From CAZLAK01 sp964557545 (lineage in GTDB: Bacteria; Bacillota; Desulfotomaculia; Desulfotomaculales; Pelotomaculaceae): a stretch of 46,186 nt of DNA. Within the stretch, counting starts at the first letter, position 1, and every line of letters starts with the position of its first letter. The stretch spans positions 1-46,186 of the forward strand of contig CAZLAK010000015.1 in NCBI GenBank assembly GCA_964557545.1. Direction: 5' to 3'. Below, piece by piece: positions 1-7,707 of the stretch. The translations under genes were made by a program, and so were the position numbers. Below the pieces are notes generated by a model. That model had not been told where the DNA came from, made no database searches, and saw nothing but the letters and a program-made list of their open reading frames with translations.

Positions 1-1365
1 GTCAAGGGCATCTTTTATTTTTTTCATAGCCTTTAAGGCTTCCCCGTGCTCGTCTTTTGCGTACTGGCGCCTGACGAGGCCGACGCCGTGCTCACCGGTG
101 GAGGAACCGCCCAGTTCAATGGCCAGGCGGTGAATGGCGTCTGCCAGTTTATTGGCCCGTTCCACCTCGTCTGGATCTTCTATATTAATAACCGGTGCGG
201 TGTGAATGTTGCCGTCGCCGATGTGGCCGTAATTAACCACCTCTATACCGTACTGGGCGCCCAGTTCTCTTATTTTGCGTAAGGCCTGCGTTACTTTGTC
301 CAGCGGCACGCTTATGTCCTCGCCGGCAAAAATCCTGCTGCAGCCAGGCTTGAGCCTGGCAGCAGCCACGGCCACCACGCTGCGCCCCTGCCACAGCTCT
401 TTCATGCGCCCGGGTTCGGTAGCCCATTCTACTTTGGTGGCCCGTGTCCGGGCAATCTCGGCAATGCGCTTTCCTTCCCACTCCACAGAGGCCGGGTTGC
501 CGTCTACTTCAAAGAGGAGGATGGCCTCGCCACCGGGCAGGCCGATCTGCGGGTTGTAGAGGTTGACAGCCCTGATGGCAGAGGAGTCCAGGATCTCGAT
601 GCCGGACGGCAGAATGCCGGCCCGGTAAACGTCGAGCACGGTTGCCGGCGCGTCGTCGAGGCTTTCAAAAACGGCCATCACAATGCCGCGCGCCGGGGGG
701 CGGGGAAGGACTTTCAACCTGATCATGGTAATGACACCCAGAATGCCCTCTGAACCCACAAAGAGCTTGGTGAGGTTAAGGCCGGAAACGCTCTTTACAG
801 CCCGGCTTTTTGCCCCGCCAGTCTGTATGACGCACCCGTCTGGCAGGACAACTTCCAAGCCCAAAACGTACTGCTCGGTAGTGCCGTACTTTACGGCCCG
901 CATCCCGCTGGAATTGTTGGCCACCATGCCGCCTATGGTGCACATGCGGGTGCTGCCCGGGTCGGGCGGGAAAAAAAGGCCATATGGCGCCAGTTGCTCA
1001 TTTAAGCGGTAGTGGACTACTCCGGGCCGGACAAAAACCTGCATGTTGGGCGCGTCCACCTCTTCCACGGTGTCCCAGGAGGAAAAGTCGAGCACAACTC
1101 CTCCCTTGGCGGCCAGACAACCGCAGGTTTCCCCGCTGCCGGCACCCCGGGGCACGACCGGGACACCCAATTCCCGGGCGAGCAGTACGGCAGCGCGCAC
1201 CTCTTCTGTAGAAAGCGGCAGTACTACTGCGTCCGGCAGGAAATTTTGGAAACGGGAGTAAAAAGAGCTGTCGTAACTGTAAGTTTTTAGTTCGAGTTCG
1301 CCGGTAATAATTCTATTTGGGGGAAAAATTTTTTTTAAGCCGTTTACCAGCTGGCGCTTTGCCAC
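1..1365 (-). CDS. glcD: FAD-linked oxidase, GlcD / D-lactate dehydrogenase type (3' end cut by window)
   Basis: Flavoprotein of the PCMH-type FAD-binding family that oxidises 2-hydroxyacids such as glycolate or D-lactate. 455 codons are visible; the last reading off the edge is an Asp of a KIKDALD segment that in relatives lies about 15-20 residues before the C-terminus, so little is missing. Seen: the FAD-binding region with PRGAGSGETCG near residue 70, the family signature PGSTRMCTIGGMVANNSSG, GSEGILGVIT, and the C-terminal motif HIGDGNIH followed by STGEHGVGLVRRQY. The start is a GTG at 1365 preceded, eight bases away, by a GGGGG run. No GlcE/GlcF partner is visible upstream; the downstream side is outside the window. 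The exact substrate cannot be told from sequence alone. Confidence 0.9.
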   Translation of the reverse strand, partial: MAKRQLVNGLKKIFPPNRIITGELELKTYSYDSSFYSRFQNFLPDAVVLPLSTEEVRAAVLLARELGVPVVPRGAGSGETCGCLAAKGGVVLDFSSWDTVEEVDAPNMQVFVRPGVVHYRLNEQLAPYGLFFPPDPGSTRMCTIGGMVANNSSGMRAVKYGTTEQYVLGLEVVLPDGCVIQTGGAKSRAVKSVSGLNLTKLFVGSEGILGVITMIRLKVLPRPPARGIVMAVFESLDDAPATVLDVYRAGILPSGIEILDSSAIRAVNLYNPQIGLPGGEAILLFEVDGNPASVEWEGKRIAEIARTRATKVEWATEPGRMKELWQGRSVVAVAAARLKPGCSRIFAGEDISVPLDKVTQALRKIRELGAQYGIEVVNYGHIGDGNIHTAPVINIEDPDEVERANKLADAIHRLAIELGGSSTGEHGVGLVRRQYAKDEHGEALKAMKKIKDALD

Positions 1366-1424
1366 CGCACAGACCCCCTGGAAATTAATAATTTATAGAA
1401 ACGACGCTGTGCTGCGCTCAGCAT

Positions 1425-1985
1425 TCACCGTTTACCCGGAAGGTAGCGCCTTAAGAGTTCGTCCTTGCTCATCATAACGTACTTGGGCAACATTTCTTGG
1501 CGGTACTTTTTTAGGGCCCCCGGTCCCTCGGGGTGGTAAATAGACAGGATCATTTTTTCGTAACACCGGGTTAAGACAGTAAAAATGCCGGGTTCTAAGT
1601 CGTAGACCGTGAAGCCGAAGCGCCAGGCCGCCCGGTTTAAGATGGTAATGCCGAATACAGCCTTTACCTCCCGGTAACGGGCATCTTCCTTTAAAAGCCT
1701 GGCCAGCAGCGGCAGGCTTTGGCGCACTTCTTTGGCGGCTTTGGTCACTGTTCTCTCTAATGAGGCGCAGCCGTGTGCCGAATCTGCCAAAAAGTCGTTG
1801 TTTAAGTGCAATTCCAAAAGGAGATCGCCCTTTAAAACATTTGTTCCGTCCGGCAGCTGGCGGCTTTTGCCGCGGTAGCGGCGTAAGGCTACCCGCCAAA
1901 TATTGCTGCCTTCTAAGTCTTTTATGCCCGCCAAAAATCTGATGACTAGGTCAACCCTGGCCCACACCCGCTGTATTGTGTTCAT
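1425..1985 (-). CDS. conserved hypothetical protein, YkoP-like
   Basis: 186-aa soluble protein with no catalytic motif I recognise and no signal peptide or membrane segment. The sequence is rich in Leu/Arg/Lys, with a central LHLNNDFL stretch and a C-terminal YHPEGPGALKKYRQEMLPKYV segment. These recall the small YkoP-like domain found beside, or fused to, polysaccharide deacetylases in Bacillus and Clostridia; this is recall of a family pattern, not an alignment. It lies 28 bp downstream of the deacetylase gene on the same strand, so it is probably the last gene of an MFS transporter-deacetylase-YkoP unit. ATG start at 1985. Function unknown; association with a cell-surface glycan or lipid is inferred from neighbours only. 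Confidence 0.7.
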   Translation of the reverse strand: MNTIQRVWARVDLVIRFLAGIKDLEGSNIWRVALRRYRGKSRQLPDGTNVLKGDLLLELHLNNDFLADSAHGCASLERTVTKAAKEVRQSLPLLARLLKEDARYREVKAVFGITILNRAAWRFGFTVYDLEPGIFTVLTRCYEKMILSIYHPEGPGALKKYRQEMLPKYVMMSKDELLRRYLPGKR

Positions 1986-2013
1986 AACCCAGTGTTTTCT
2001 GCTTATTTTGCCA

Positions 2014-2739
2014 TCACCTTTTTCTTTTTAATATACCGGTTTCTTTTAAGGGGGCAATTGTCAGCCCCCTTAATTTTAGCTCCTCAATTATAGCGGGAAG
2101 GGCGGCCACTACCTTGTCCGGACTGCCGGCGGCTGCAAAAGGTGTAGTGTCGCTGTCGTGGAAAACCAAAATAGCACCTTCTGCAAGCCGTCTGATAGTA
2201 TTCTTTACTATTGACTCCGGCGTGGCCTTTTTAGTCCAGTCCCAGCTCATGTAGGTCCACAAGATAAATTTTACACCTTTTTTGCGGCAGTAGAGGGGGA
2301 AGAAGAGGTTAAAAAGGCCCCACGGCGGACGGCAGTAGAGCGGTCTTTGGCCGGTGACTTCTTCTACCGCCGAAATAGCTTTCTCTATTTCACTGGCAGT
2401 GGCGCGCGGCCCCAAAAGCCAGGCGGGCTTATGACTGTAACCGTGAACGCCTATTTCGTGGCCGGCGGCGGCAATACGCCTGACGAGTTCCGGATGTTCT
2501 CTTGCCTTTTTGCCGACCAAAAAGAAACAGGCCTTAATCCGGTACTTTTCCAGTACGTCGAGGATGCGCGGCGTGTAGCGGGGATCTGGTCCGTCGTCGA
2601 AGGTGATGGTGACAAGGCGCCTGCCGGCCGGAGCGCGGGAAACAGCACCGATTCCCGTAAGCCTTATTACGACAGTGGGCACAACTCCGTAAAGCAAAAA
2701 AATAAAGAAGATTAATTTAGTGATACTTAAGTCGATCAT
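2014..2739 (-). CDS. membrane-anchored polysaccharide deacetylase (NodB homology)
   Basis: Carbohydrate esterase 4 family enzyme, expected to remove N- or O-acetyl groups from a surface polysaccharide or peptidoglycan. 241 aa from the ATG at 2739. An N-terminal hydrophobic segment (about residues 5-25) looks like a signal anchor placing the catalytic domain outside. NodB motifs in order: TFDDGPDP (metal-binding and catalytic Asp near residues 48-49), HGYSH (metal His near 99 and 103, with Gly where Ser/Thr is usual), RPPWG (in place of RPPYG), WDW, and ILVFHDS with the final His. A GTG at 2784 in the same frame would overlap the upstream transporter gene by 11 bp but has no ribosome site; the ATG at 2739 has GGAG 11 bases upstream, so it is preferred with moderate certainty. 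Confidence 0.9.
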   Translation of the reverse strand: MIDLSITKLIFFIFLLYGVVPTVVIRLTGIGAVSRAPAGRRLVTITFDDGPDPRYTPRILDVLEKYRIKACFFLVGKKAREHPELVRRIAAAGHEIGVHGYSHKPAWLLGPRATASEIEKAISAVEEVTGQRPLYCRPPWGLFNLFFPLYCRKKGVKFILWTYMSWDWTKKATPESIVKNTIRRLAEGAILVFHDSDTTPFAAAGSPDKVVAALPAIIEELKLRGLTIAPLKETGILKRKR

Positions 2740-2773
2740 GGCACACATATCTCCATTTGCGGGCAGGGTAATT

Positions 2774-4087
2774 TCACTTTTCACTCAAAAGAAATTTTTC
2801 GATAGGGTACAAAAAGTAAAAACAGGACATCGTGGCGAGAATTGCAGCACTTAAGAGAATAGCGGCAGTGATGCTCAGAAAGCGGGCTGCCAGGCCGCCC
2901 ATGGCCGGGCCTGCAGCTACCCCCATTCCTTCAATAGTAGCGAAAACACCCCAGCCAGTGGCCTGGTTTTGGGGGGAAATTACTTTGGCTAAGAGATTGT
3001 TCCAGGAGGGCAGTATTATAGCGTAAGACAAGCCGGTAAGAGCGGCCAGGAGGTACGCGCTTCTTGCCTCTTTTATAAGGGAAAAGAGGGCCAGCGAAAC
3101 GGCCGCAAGACCAAACCCCGCGCCCAAAAGGGTCTTAAGCCTGATGCGGCCTGTAAGCAGTCCAGCGGGCAAGAAAGTTATAGCTGCAGCTGCCCCTCCG
3201 GTTAGGAGAAGAAAGGCGTACTGGTTGGGTGAAAGCCCGATCTTATCTTGAGCGTAGACGGGCAAAAGGGGCAGCAACAGGCCAGCCGACGCGGTCTGGA
3301 TAAACATCCCCGGCAGCAAGAGATTTTTCACGGCCCGGTTTTGGGCAAGTCTTATTATTTCACTCTTGAATGAGATGCGGTCCGTGAGCTTTTTAACCTC
3401 TGGTACCGGCGGAAGGGATAGGGCTAAAAAGAGGCAAATGCACCAAAGCCCGATGAGAAACCAGAAAGCCAGGTGGAAACCCTTGCTGATGAGAAAATTT
3501 ACTGCCACAGGCCCCCCGCCACCGCCTGCCAGCCAGACAGTAAAGACTGCGCCTACTCTGCTGGCCCGGTTTTCTGCCTCTACGGGTGCAACCCCGCTCA
3601 TAACAGCCAGCCAGACCGGTGACGCGCCCAGTCCCAAAAGGGCTGAGCCGGCTATGAGAACGGGCGTACAGGGGTAATTTTTGATGAGGAGCAAGGCAGC
3701 CAGTCCCATTATAAGCCCGCCTAGAAGTACCGGTTTTCCTTTGCGGTCGAGCTGCCAGCCGGCGGCTGTTTTGCACAGCGTTTCCACTGTATAGTGAGCA
3801 GAAACGGCCAGAGCAGCGGTAGCAATAGAAATGCTCAAGATATTGACGGCATAAAGCGGCAAAAAGGTAAGAAAAAATGCTCCCCTGGTAAATTCCATTA
3901 AAAAGAGCAGGAGTAACAGGGTGGCATCTTTGCGGGAAGACAAAATACACAACAGCTCCTGCACGGTAAAACGGGCCTGCCTCACTTTCGGTCCCAAGGT
4001 TTTTGCCGGTTCCTTTTTTAGTTTTTTACAATACTGATTATACACTAAGGAGAATACCGCAACAATAAAGGTTATTTTGCCCGGCAC
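2774..4087 (-). CDS. major facilitator superfamily transporter
   Basis: 437-aa integral membrane protein with twelve predicted helices between about residues 53 and 430. The loop between helices 2 and 3 carries GWQLDRKGKPVLLGG, a version of the MFS motif A, and helices 4-5 are Gly/Ala-rich (GLGASPVW, AGGGGGPVAV). The first 50 residues are unusual: a short hydrophobic stretch followed by a basic, Pro-containing segment (KKLKKEPAKTLGPK) precede the first regular helix, so the GTG start at 4087 may be too far upstream or the N-terminus may be an extension. No good ribosome binding site is visible before that GTG. It heads the minus-strand unit with the deacetylase, whose longest frame overlaps its end. 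Substrate unknown; export of an envelope compound is only inferred. Confidence 0.85.
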   Translation of the reverse strand: MPGKITFIVAVFSLVYNQYCKKLKKEPAKTLGPKVRQARFTVQELLCILSSRKDATLLLLLFLMEFTRGAFFLTFLPLYAVNILSISIATAALAVSAHYTVETLCKTAAGWQLDRKGKPVLLGGLIMGLAALLLIKNYPCTPVLIAGSALLGLGASPVWLAVMSGVAPVEAENRASRVGAVFTVWLAGGGGGPVAVNFLISKGFHLAFWFLIGLWCICLFLALSLPPVPEVKKLTDRISFKSEIIRLAQNRAVKNLLLPGMFIQTASAGLLLPLLPVYAQDKIGLSPNQYAFLLLTGGAAAAITFLPAGLLTGRIRLKTLLGAGFGLAAVSLALFSLIKEARSAYLLAALTGLSYAIILPSWNNLLAKVISPQNQATGWGVFATIEGMGVAAGPAMGGLAARFLSITAAILLSAAILATMSCFYFLYPIEKFLLSEK

Positions 4088-4245
4088 AAATTTGGCTGTT
4101 AGCAGGGCTCCATGCCGCCGACAAAAGAAGCGCTTTTCCCACTATTTACCTCCGGTGGAAGACAGGAAATACACGTGAACTTGTAGAAAAGTGTCTTTCA
4201 ATGAAAAACACCGAAAAACACCGGGCTGGCAGAAAGGTGGGTATT

Positions 4246-5322
4246 ATGGCTTTTAAAAAAAGGCGCGGCATAATAATGATTTTGTTGCTGGTGGCCGCAT
4301 TTTTAATTGCTTTCTGTACCGGCAGTGCTTCTCCTGCCTGTGCAGAAAATACTCCGGTTTTAAAGAACCCTAATTCCAAGCTGGGCAAAATCGTGCTCGG
4401 TTATTATACCGAAGATTATCCCAAAGACCGTTTGTCTTACGATTCTCTCCTCGCTAATGCACCGTTTATTGATGCTGTAGCCATGTTTAATTATACGTTT
4501 GACGGAAATGGCAATTTATCCGGTCAGTTAACTAATGATACAAAGGCCGCATCACAAAGAGGCGTAACCAGGCTGATGCTCGTGCACAACTATACGGGTT
4601 ACATCAACGGCAAGCAAGCTTATAACGTCCTTTCCTCTTATAAAAAAAGAAAGAACCTCGAGTACAACATTCTTTATATCATAAGAAAAGAAGGCTATCA
4701 GGGAGTCAATATAGACATAGAGGGTCTGCCCCCGGCTGGAAGAACGGCTTATACGGCTTTTTTGCAGGAGCTAAAGCAGCTTTTTGACCCGTACGGCTAT
4801 ACCTTGACCGTCTCTGTCCCTGCTAAAACGTATGACGACCCCTACAACTCCTGGAGCGGTGCTTACGATTACCGGGAGATCGGTAAGGCAGCCGATTTGG
4901 TTTGTATCATGACTTACGACGAGCACTGGTTTGGCGGACAGCCTGGCCCGGTAGCTTCGCTGCCCTGGGTGCAGAGGGTGCTGGATTATGCCATTGCAGC
5001 CATACCGCGGCAAAAAATTCTCATGGGTGTCCCGGCTTACGGTTATGATTGGTCGGCGGCGGGCACCAAGACCATTTGGTGGAGAAACGCCGGGGCGCTG
5101 GCTGCCAGGTACGGAGGGGCGTATTGGGATAATTACAGCTGCTGCCCTTACTTTGTTTACTACGATAAAAACGGCCAAAGACACGAAGTGTGGTACGAAA
5201 ACAAGTACAGCCTTAAGATAAAACTCGACCTGGCCAAAAACTACGGTGTTGCCGGTATCGCCGTCTGGCGGCTGGGCTTTGAAGACGAAAGTTTTTGGCA
5301 GACTCTCAAAGAAAAATTCTAG
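4246..5322 (+). CDS. secreted glycoside hydrolase family 18 protein
   Basis: 358-aa GH18 TIM-barrel protein. The start ATG at 4246 follows AAAGGTGG at good spacing; an in-frame ATG at 4201 has none. Residues 1-33 form a signal peptide (basic MAFKKRR, hydrophobic core, likely cleavage after SPACA). The GH18 active-site strand reads GVNIDIE at about residues 153-159: Glu159 is the expected acid/base, while the first Asp of the usual DGxDxDxE signature is Asn, as also seen in spore cortex-lytic SleL/YaaH-type enzymes. Other GH18 landmarks are MTYDEHW and GVPAYGYDW. No LysM or other wall-binding domain is present. Likely acts on peptidoglycan or another GlcNAc polymer outside the membrane; the substrate is inferred. 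A Rho-independent terminator follows at once. Confidence 0.88.
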   Translation: MAFKKRRGIIMILLLVAAFLIAFCTGSASPACAENTPVLKNPNSKLGKIVLGYYTEDYPKDRLSYDSLLANAPFIDAVAMFNYTFDGNGNLSGQLTNDTKAASQRGVTRLMLVHNYTGYINGKQAYNVLSSYKKRKNLEYNILYIIRKEGYQGVNIDIEGLPPAGRTAYTAFLQELKQLFDPYGYTLTVSVPAKTYDDPYNSWSGAYDYREIGKAADLVCIMTYDEHWFGGQPGPVASLPWVQRVLDYAIAAIPRQKILMGVPAYGYDWSAAGTKTIWWRNAGALAARYGGAYWDNYSCCPYFVYYDKNGQRHEVWYENKYSLKIKLDLAKNYGVAGIAVWRLGFEDESFWQTLKEKF

Positions 5323-5340
5323 GTAAAAAAATTTCAGGTG

Positions 5341-5371
5341 AAGGGTAACACGGTTTACCCTTTTCTTTTTT
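5341..5371 (+). terminator. Rho-independent terminator after the GH18 gene
   Basis: An 8-bp perfect stem (AAGGGTAA at 5341-5348, TTACCCTT at 5355-5362, six-base loop) is followed directly by a T-rich tract with one interrupting C. It begins 19 bp after the GH18 stop codon and separates that gene from the iron-uptake operon promoter. Confidence 0.8.
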
Positions 5372-5390
5372 GGTGCGTGTGATTTTTTGT

Positions 5391-5420
5391 TTGATTAGTG
5401 AGAGTGGAACTGTATATAAT
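5391..5420 (+). promoter_or_regulatory. sigma-A type promoter of feoAB
   Basis: TTGATT at 5391-5396 and TATAAT at 5415-5420 are separated by 18 bp, a near-consensus vegetative promoter. It sits about 65 bp before the feoA start and downstream of a terminator, so it should be the feoAB promoter. The predicted start of transcription, around 5427, falls at the edge of the Fur-box-like sequence. Confidence 0.65.
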
Positions 5421-5427
5421 AAAAAAT

Positions 5428-5446
5428 GAGAATGATTGTCTTTATC
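5428..5446 (+). promoter_or_regulatory. Fur box (iron-responsive operator) of feoAB
   Basis: The 19 bases GAGAATGATTGTCTTTATC match the classical Fur consensus GATAATGATAATCATTATC at 15 of 19 positions by hand alignment. It overlaps the predicted transcription start just after the TATAAT at 5415-5420, where a bound repressor would block initiation. A Fur-family gene lies at 9006-9446, so iron-dependent repression of feoAB by this protein is a reasonable inference. Confidence 0.7.
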
Positions 5447-5484
5447 AATTATGTCCATCAATAGTGTTCAGCGGGGGTAGTTTT

Positions 5485-5703
5485 GTGACTTTAGAAGAGG
5501 CCAAAAGGGGCCAAAAGCTTGTGGTTACGGGTATCGGTGATGAAACGGTGAGGGTTTTAGCCATAAGGTTTGGTATATGTGAAGGTGTGGTTGTCACCTG
5601 CCGGGAAGTAATTCCTGCCGGGCCAGTTATAATATCTTTAAATAAACAGGAAATTGCTGTTGGCAGGAGTCTGGCAAGACTCATTGAAGTAAAGCCCTGT
5701 TAA
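5485..5703 (+). CDS. feoA: ferrous iron transport protein FeoA
   Basis: 72-aa SH3-like FeoA protein, the small cytosolic partner of the FeoB iron transporter. The body matches the family (LEEAKRGQKLVVTGIGD, then LAIRFGICEGVVV, ending GRSLARLIEVKP). The frame stays open upstream to 5398, but the GTG at 5485, 5 bases after GCGGGGGTAG, gives the usual FeoA length, and the upstream part is occupied by the promoter and Fur box. feoB starts 26 bp downstream, so the two are co-transcribed. Confidence 0.9.
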   Translation: MTLEEAKRGQKLVVTGIGDETVRVLAIRFGICEGVVVTCREVIPAGPVIISLNKQEIAVGRSLARLIEVKPC

Positions 5704-5729
5704 AGTTGTGCCGGGTGGAGGTGGGTTTT

Positions 5730-7679
5730 TTGGCGGGCAGTCACTTAAGTTCGAAAATACCGCCTGCCGGCAGAAAGCTGGTGCTGGCCGGTAATCCCAA
5801 CGTGGGGAAGTCAGTTTTTTTTAACGCCCTTACCGGTCTTTATGTAGATGTGGCCAACTACCCCGGTACAACCCTGGATATGGCCTGCGGCCGCTGCGGC
5901 AACGACGTGGTTATTGATACGCCGGGGGTTTACGGGCTGTCTTCCCTCAATGAAGAAGAACGGATGGCCAGAGATATTTTTTTGGCCGCCGATATTATAA
6001 TTAATATTATCGATGCCGTCCATTTAGAGCGCGATCTCTTTCTCACCCTGCAGCTCATCGATATGGGTTTTCCCATGATTGCAGCCCTAAACATGGTGGA
6101 TGAGGCAGCCAAGGCGGGCATTAAAATTAAAGCGGCGCTTTTAGAAAAGCTTTTAGGAGTTCCGGTGGTGCCGGTAGTGGCCGTGCGCGGCACGGGCATA
6201 GAAGAGCTTAAAGCCAGGATTTGTACTGCCAGGCCGGGAAATGCCGACCCCGAAATCGTGGAAATGATTGCCTTGGCCGGCGAGGGCTTGAGCAGGGCTG
6301 AAGCGGTTCTTGTCTTAGAGGGGGATCAGGAAGTAGCAGAGAGGTGCGGTGTGCCGCCGGGCAATTACCGCCAGCAAATCTACCAGAGCAGGCGGGAAAG
6401 GGCAAACAGCATTGTGGCTGCGGTTACCCGCCAGAGCAGCGCAGAAACCCCTGCTTCGTGGCTTAGCAGGTGGATAGTCCAGCCGCTTACCGGTTTTCCC
6501 TTACTGGCCATAACTCTTTTTCTCATTTATGAGTTGGTCGGCGTTTTTATAGCAGGTAAGGTAGTAGATTTTACTTTTGGCGTAATGAACGAGTATTACG
6601 AACCTCTGGTCCGGCTGCTCATTAGCAGTGTGCTGCCGGGAGATTCTTTTGCTGCCAAACTCTTGGCGGGGCAGTTTGGACTTTTAACGCTCACTGTTTC
6701 GTATATTGTAGGGCTTCTCTTCCCCCTTGTATTAGGGATTTTTCTCGTCTTGTCTCTCTTGGAAGATTCGGGCTACCTCCCGAGGATTGCCGCCCTGGTG
6801 GACAGAGTTTTTAGCAGCATAGGCTTAAATGGCCAGGCTGTAATACCGCTTATTTTGGGCTTTGGCTGCGTGACCATGGCCCTTATAACTACGCGCCTTT
6901 TAAATACTGAACGCGAAAGGAGAATAGCCACTGTCCTGCTGGCCCTCGGTGTGCCGTGTTCGGCTCAGGCGGCGATTGCTGCAGCGGTTTTAGGGGGTAT
7001 TGGGGTAATATACTTAATTATGTACGGCCTTTTTATTTTCTCAGCAGTGCTTATTGCGGGTGTGTTGTTAGAAAACCTTTTGTCTGGCCGTCCCTCACCG
7101 CTTCTCATCGAACTCCCCCCCTTGAGGCTTCCGTCAGGGCAAAATGTTCTTAAAAAGGCCTGGCTTAGGTCACTGAACTTTGTAAAAGAGGCTACGCCTT
7201 ATTTTGTGGGCGGCATGCTTTTACTGGGGCTCCTCGATGCCTCCGGGCTTTTGCAGGGGGTAAGGGATTTCTTGCGCCCGATAACAGTTAAATGGCTCCA
7301 CCTGCCCCCAGAAATTGCCGATGTCTTCATTGTAGGTTTTATAAGAAAAGAGTTCGGAGCGGCTTTTGTGTTGAGTGTGCCCATGCTCCCCCTGCAAAAG
7401 TTTATAGTCGTGCTTACCCTTACCCTTACAGTTCCCTGTATAGCTTCTACCATGGTCATTTTTAAAGAACGGGGCTTTCGGGAAGGGGCAGTTATTTGGA
7501 GCGGCATTCTTGCCCTGGCCTTTTTTACCGGCGGGCTGGTGACTAGGCTAATGGAAGTTTTTAACGGAGCGGGATATATGCTTTTCTGGGGTTCTGTTCT
7601 TACTGTAGCTTTGTTTACTTTTACATTTATGTTTTTGCTCAAGTTTTTCCTAAGGAAGGGCGCCTTTTTCTGCCGTTGA
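5730..7679 (+). CDS. feoB: ferrous iron transporter FeoB
   Basis: 649-aa GTP-binding membrane protein importing Fe(II). G-domain motifs: G1 GNPNVGKS at about residues 21-28, G3 DTPG at 63-66, and G4 NMVD at 121-124 (NKxD is more usual). The C-terminal part is a multi-spanning membrane domain with the paired Gate-type segments, including GFGCVTMALITTR. A PCSAQ segment follows LLALGVP where many relatives have a CSARLP-like sequence. It is shorter than the 773-aa E. coli protein. The TTG at 5730 is chosen because GGAGGTGGG ends 4 bases before it; an in-frame TTG at 5706 lacks a ribosome site. Second gene of the feoAB operon, downstream of the Fur box. Confidence 0.93.
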   Translation: MAGSHLSSKIPPAGRKLVLAGNPNVGKSVFFNALTGLYVDVANYPGTTLDMACGRCGNDVVIDTPGVYGLSSLNEEERMARDIFLAADIIINIIDAVHLERDLFLTLQLIDMGFPMIAALNMVDEAAKAGIKIKAALLEKLLGVPVVPVVAVRGTGIEELKARICTARPGNADPEIVEMIALAGEGLSRAEAVLVLEGDQEVAERCGVPPGNYRQQIYQSRRERANSIVAAVTRQSSAETPASWLSRWIVQPLTGFPLLAITLFLIYELVGVFIAGKVVDFTFGVMNEYYEPLVRLLISSVLPGDSFAAKLLAGQFGLLTLTVSYIVGLLFPLVLGIFLVLSLLEDSGYLPRIAALVDRVFSSIGLNGQAVIPLILGFGCVTMALITTRLLNTERERRIATVLLALGVPCSAQAAIAAAVLGGIGVIYLIMYGLFIFSAVLIAGVLLENLLSGRPSPLLIELPPLRLPSGQNVLKKAWLRSLNFVKEATPYFVGGMLLLGLLDASGLLQGVRDFLRPITVKWLHLPPEIADVFIVGFIRKEFGAAFVLSVPMLPLQKFIVVLTLTLTVPCIASTMVIFKERGFREGAVIWSGILALAFFTGGLVTRLMEVFNGAGYMLFWGSVLTVALFTFTFMFLLKFFLRKGAFFCR

Positions 7680-7707
7680 GGAAGGTGTAGAATACCAAAA
7701 AATTAAA

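Noticed and set aside
5706..5729. Upstream TTG start for feoB
   Set aside because: The ribosome site GGAGGTGGG lies downstream of it, directly before the TTG at 5730.
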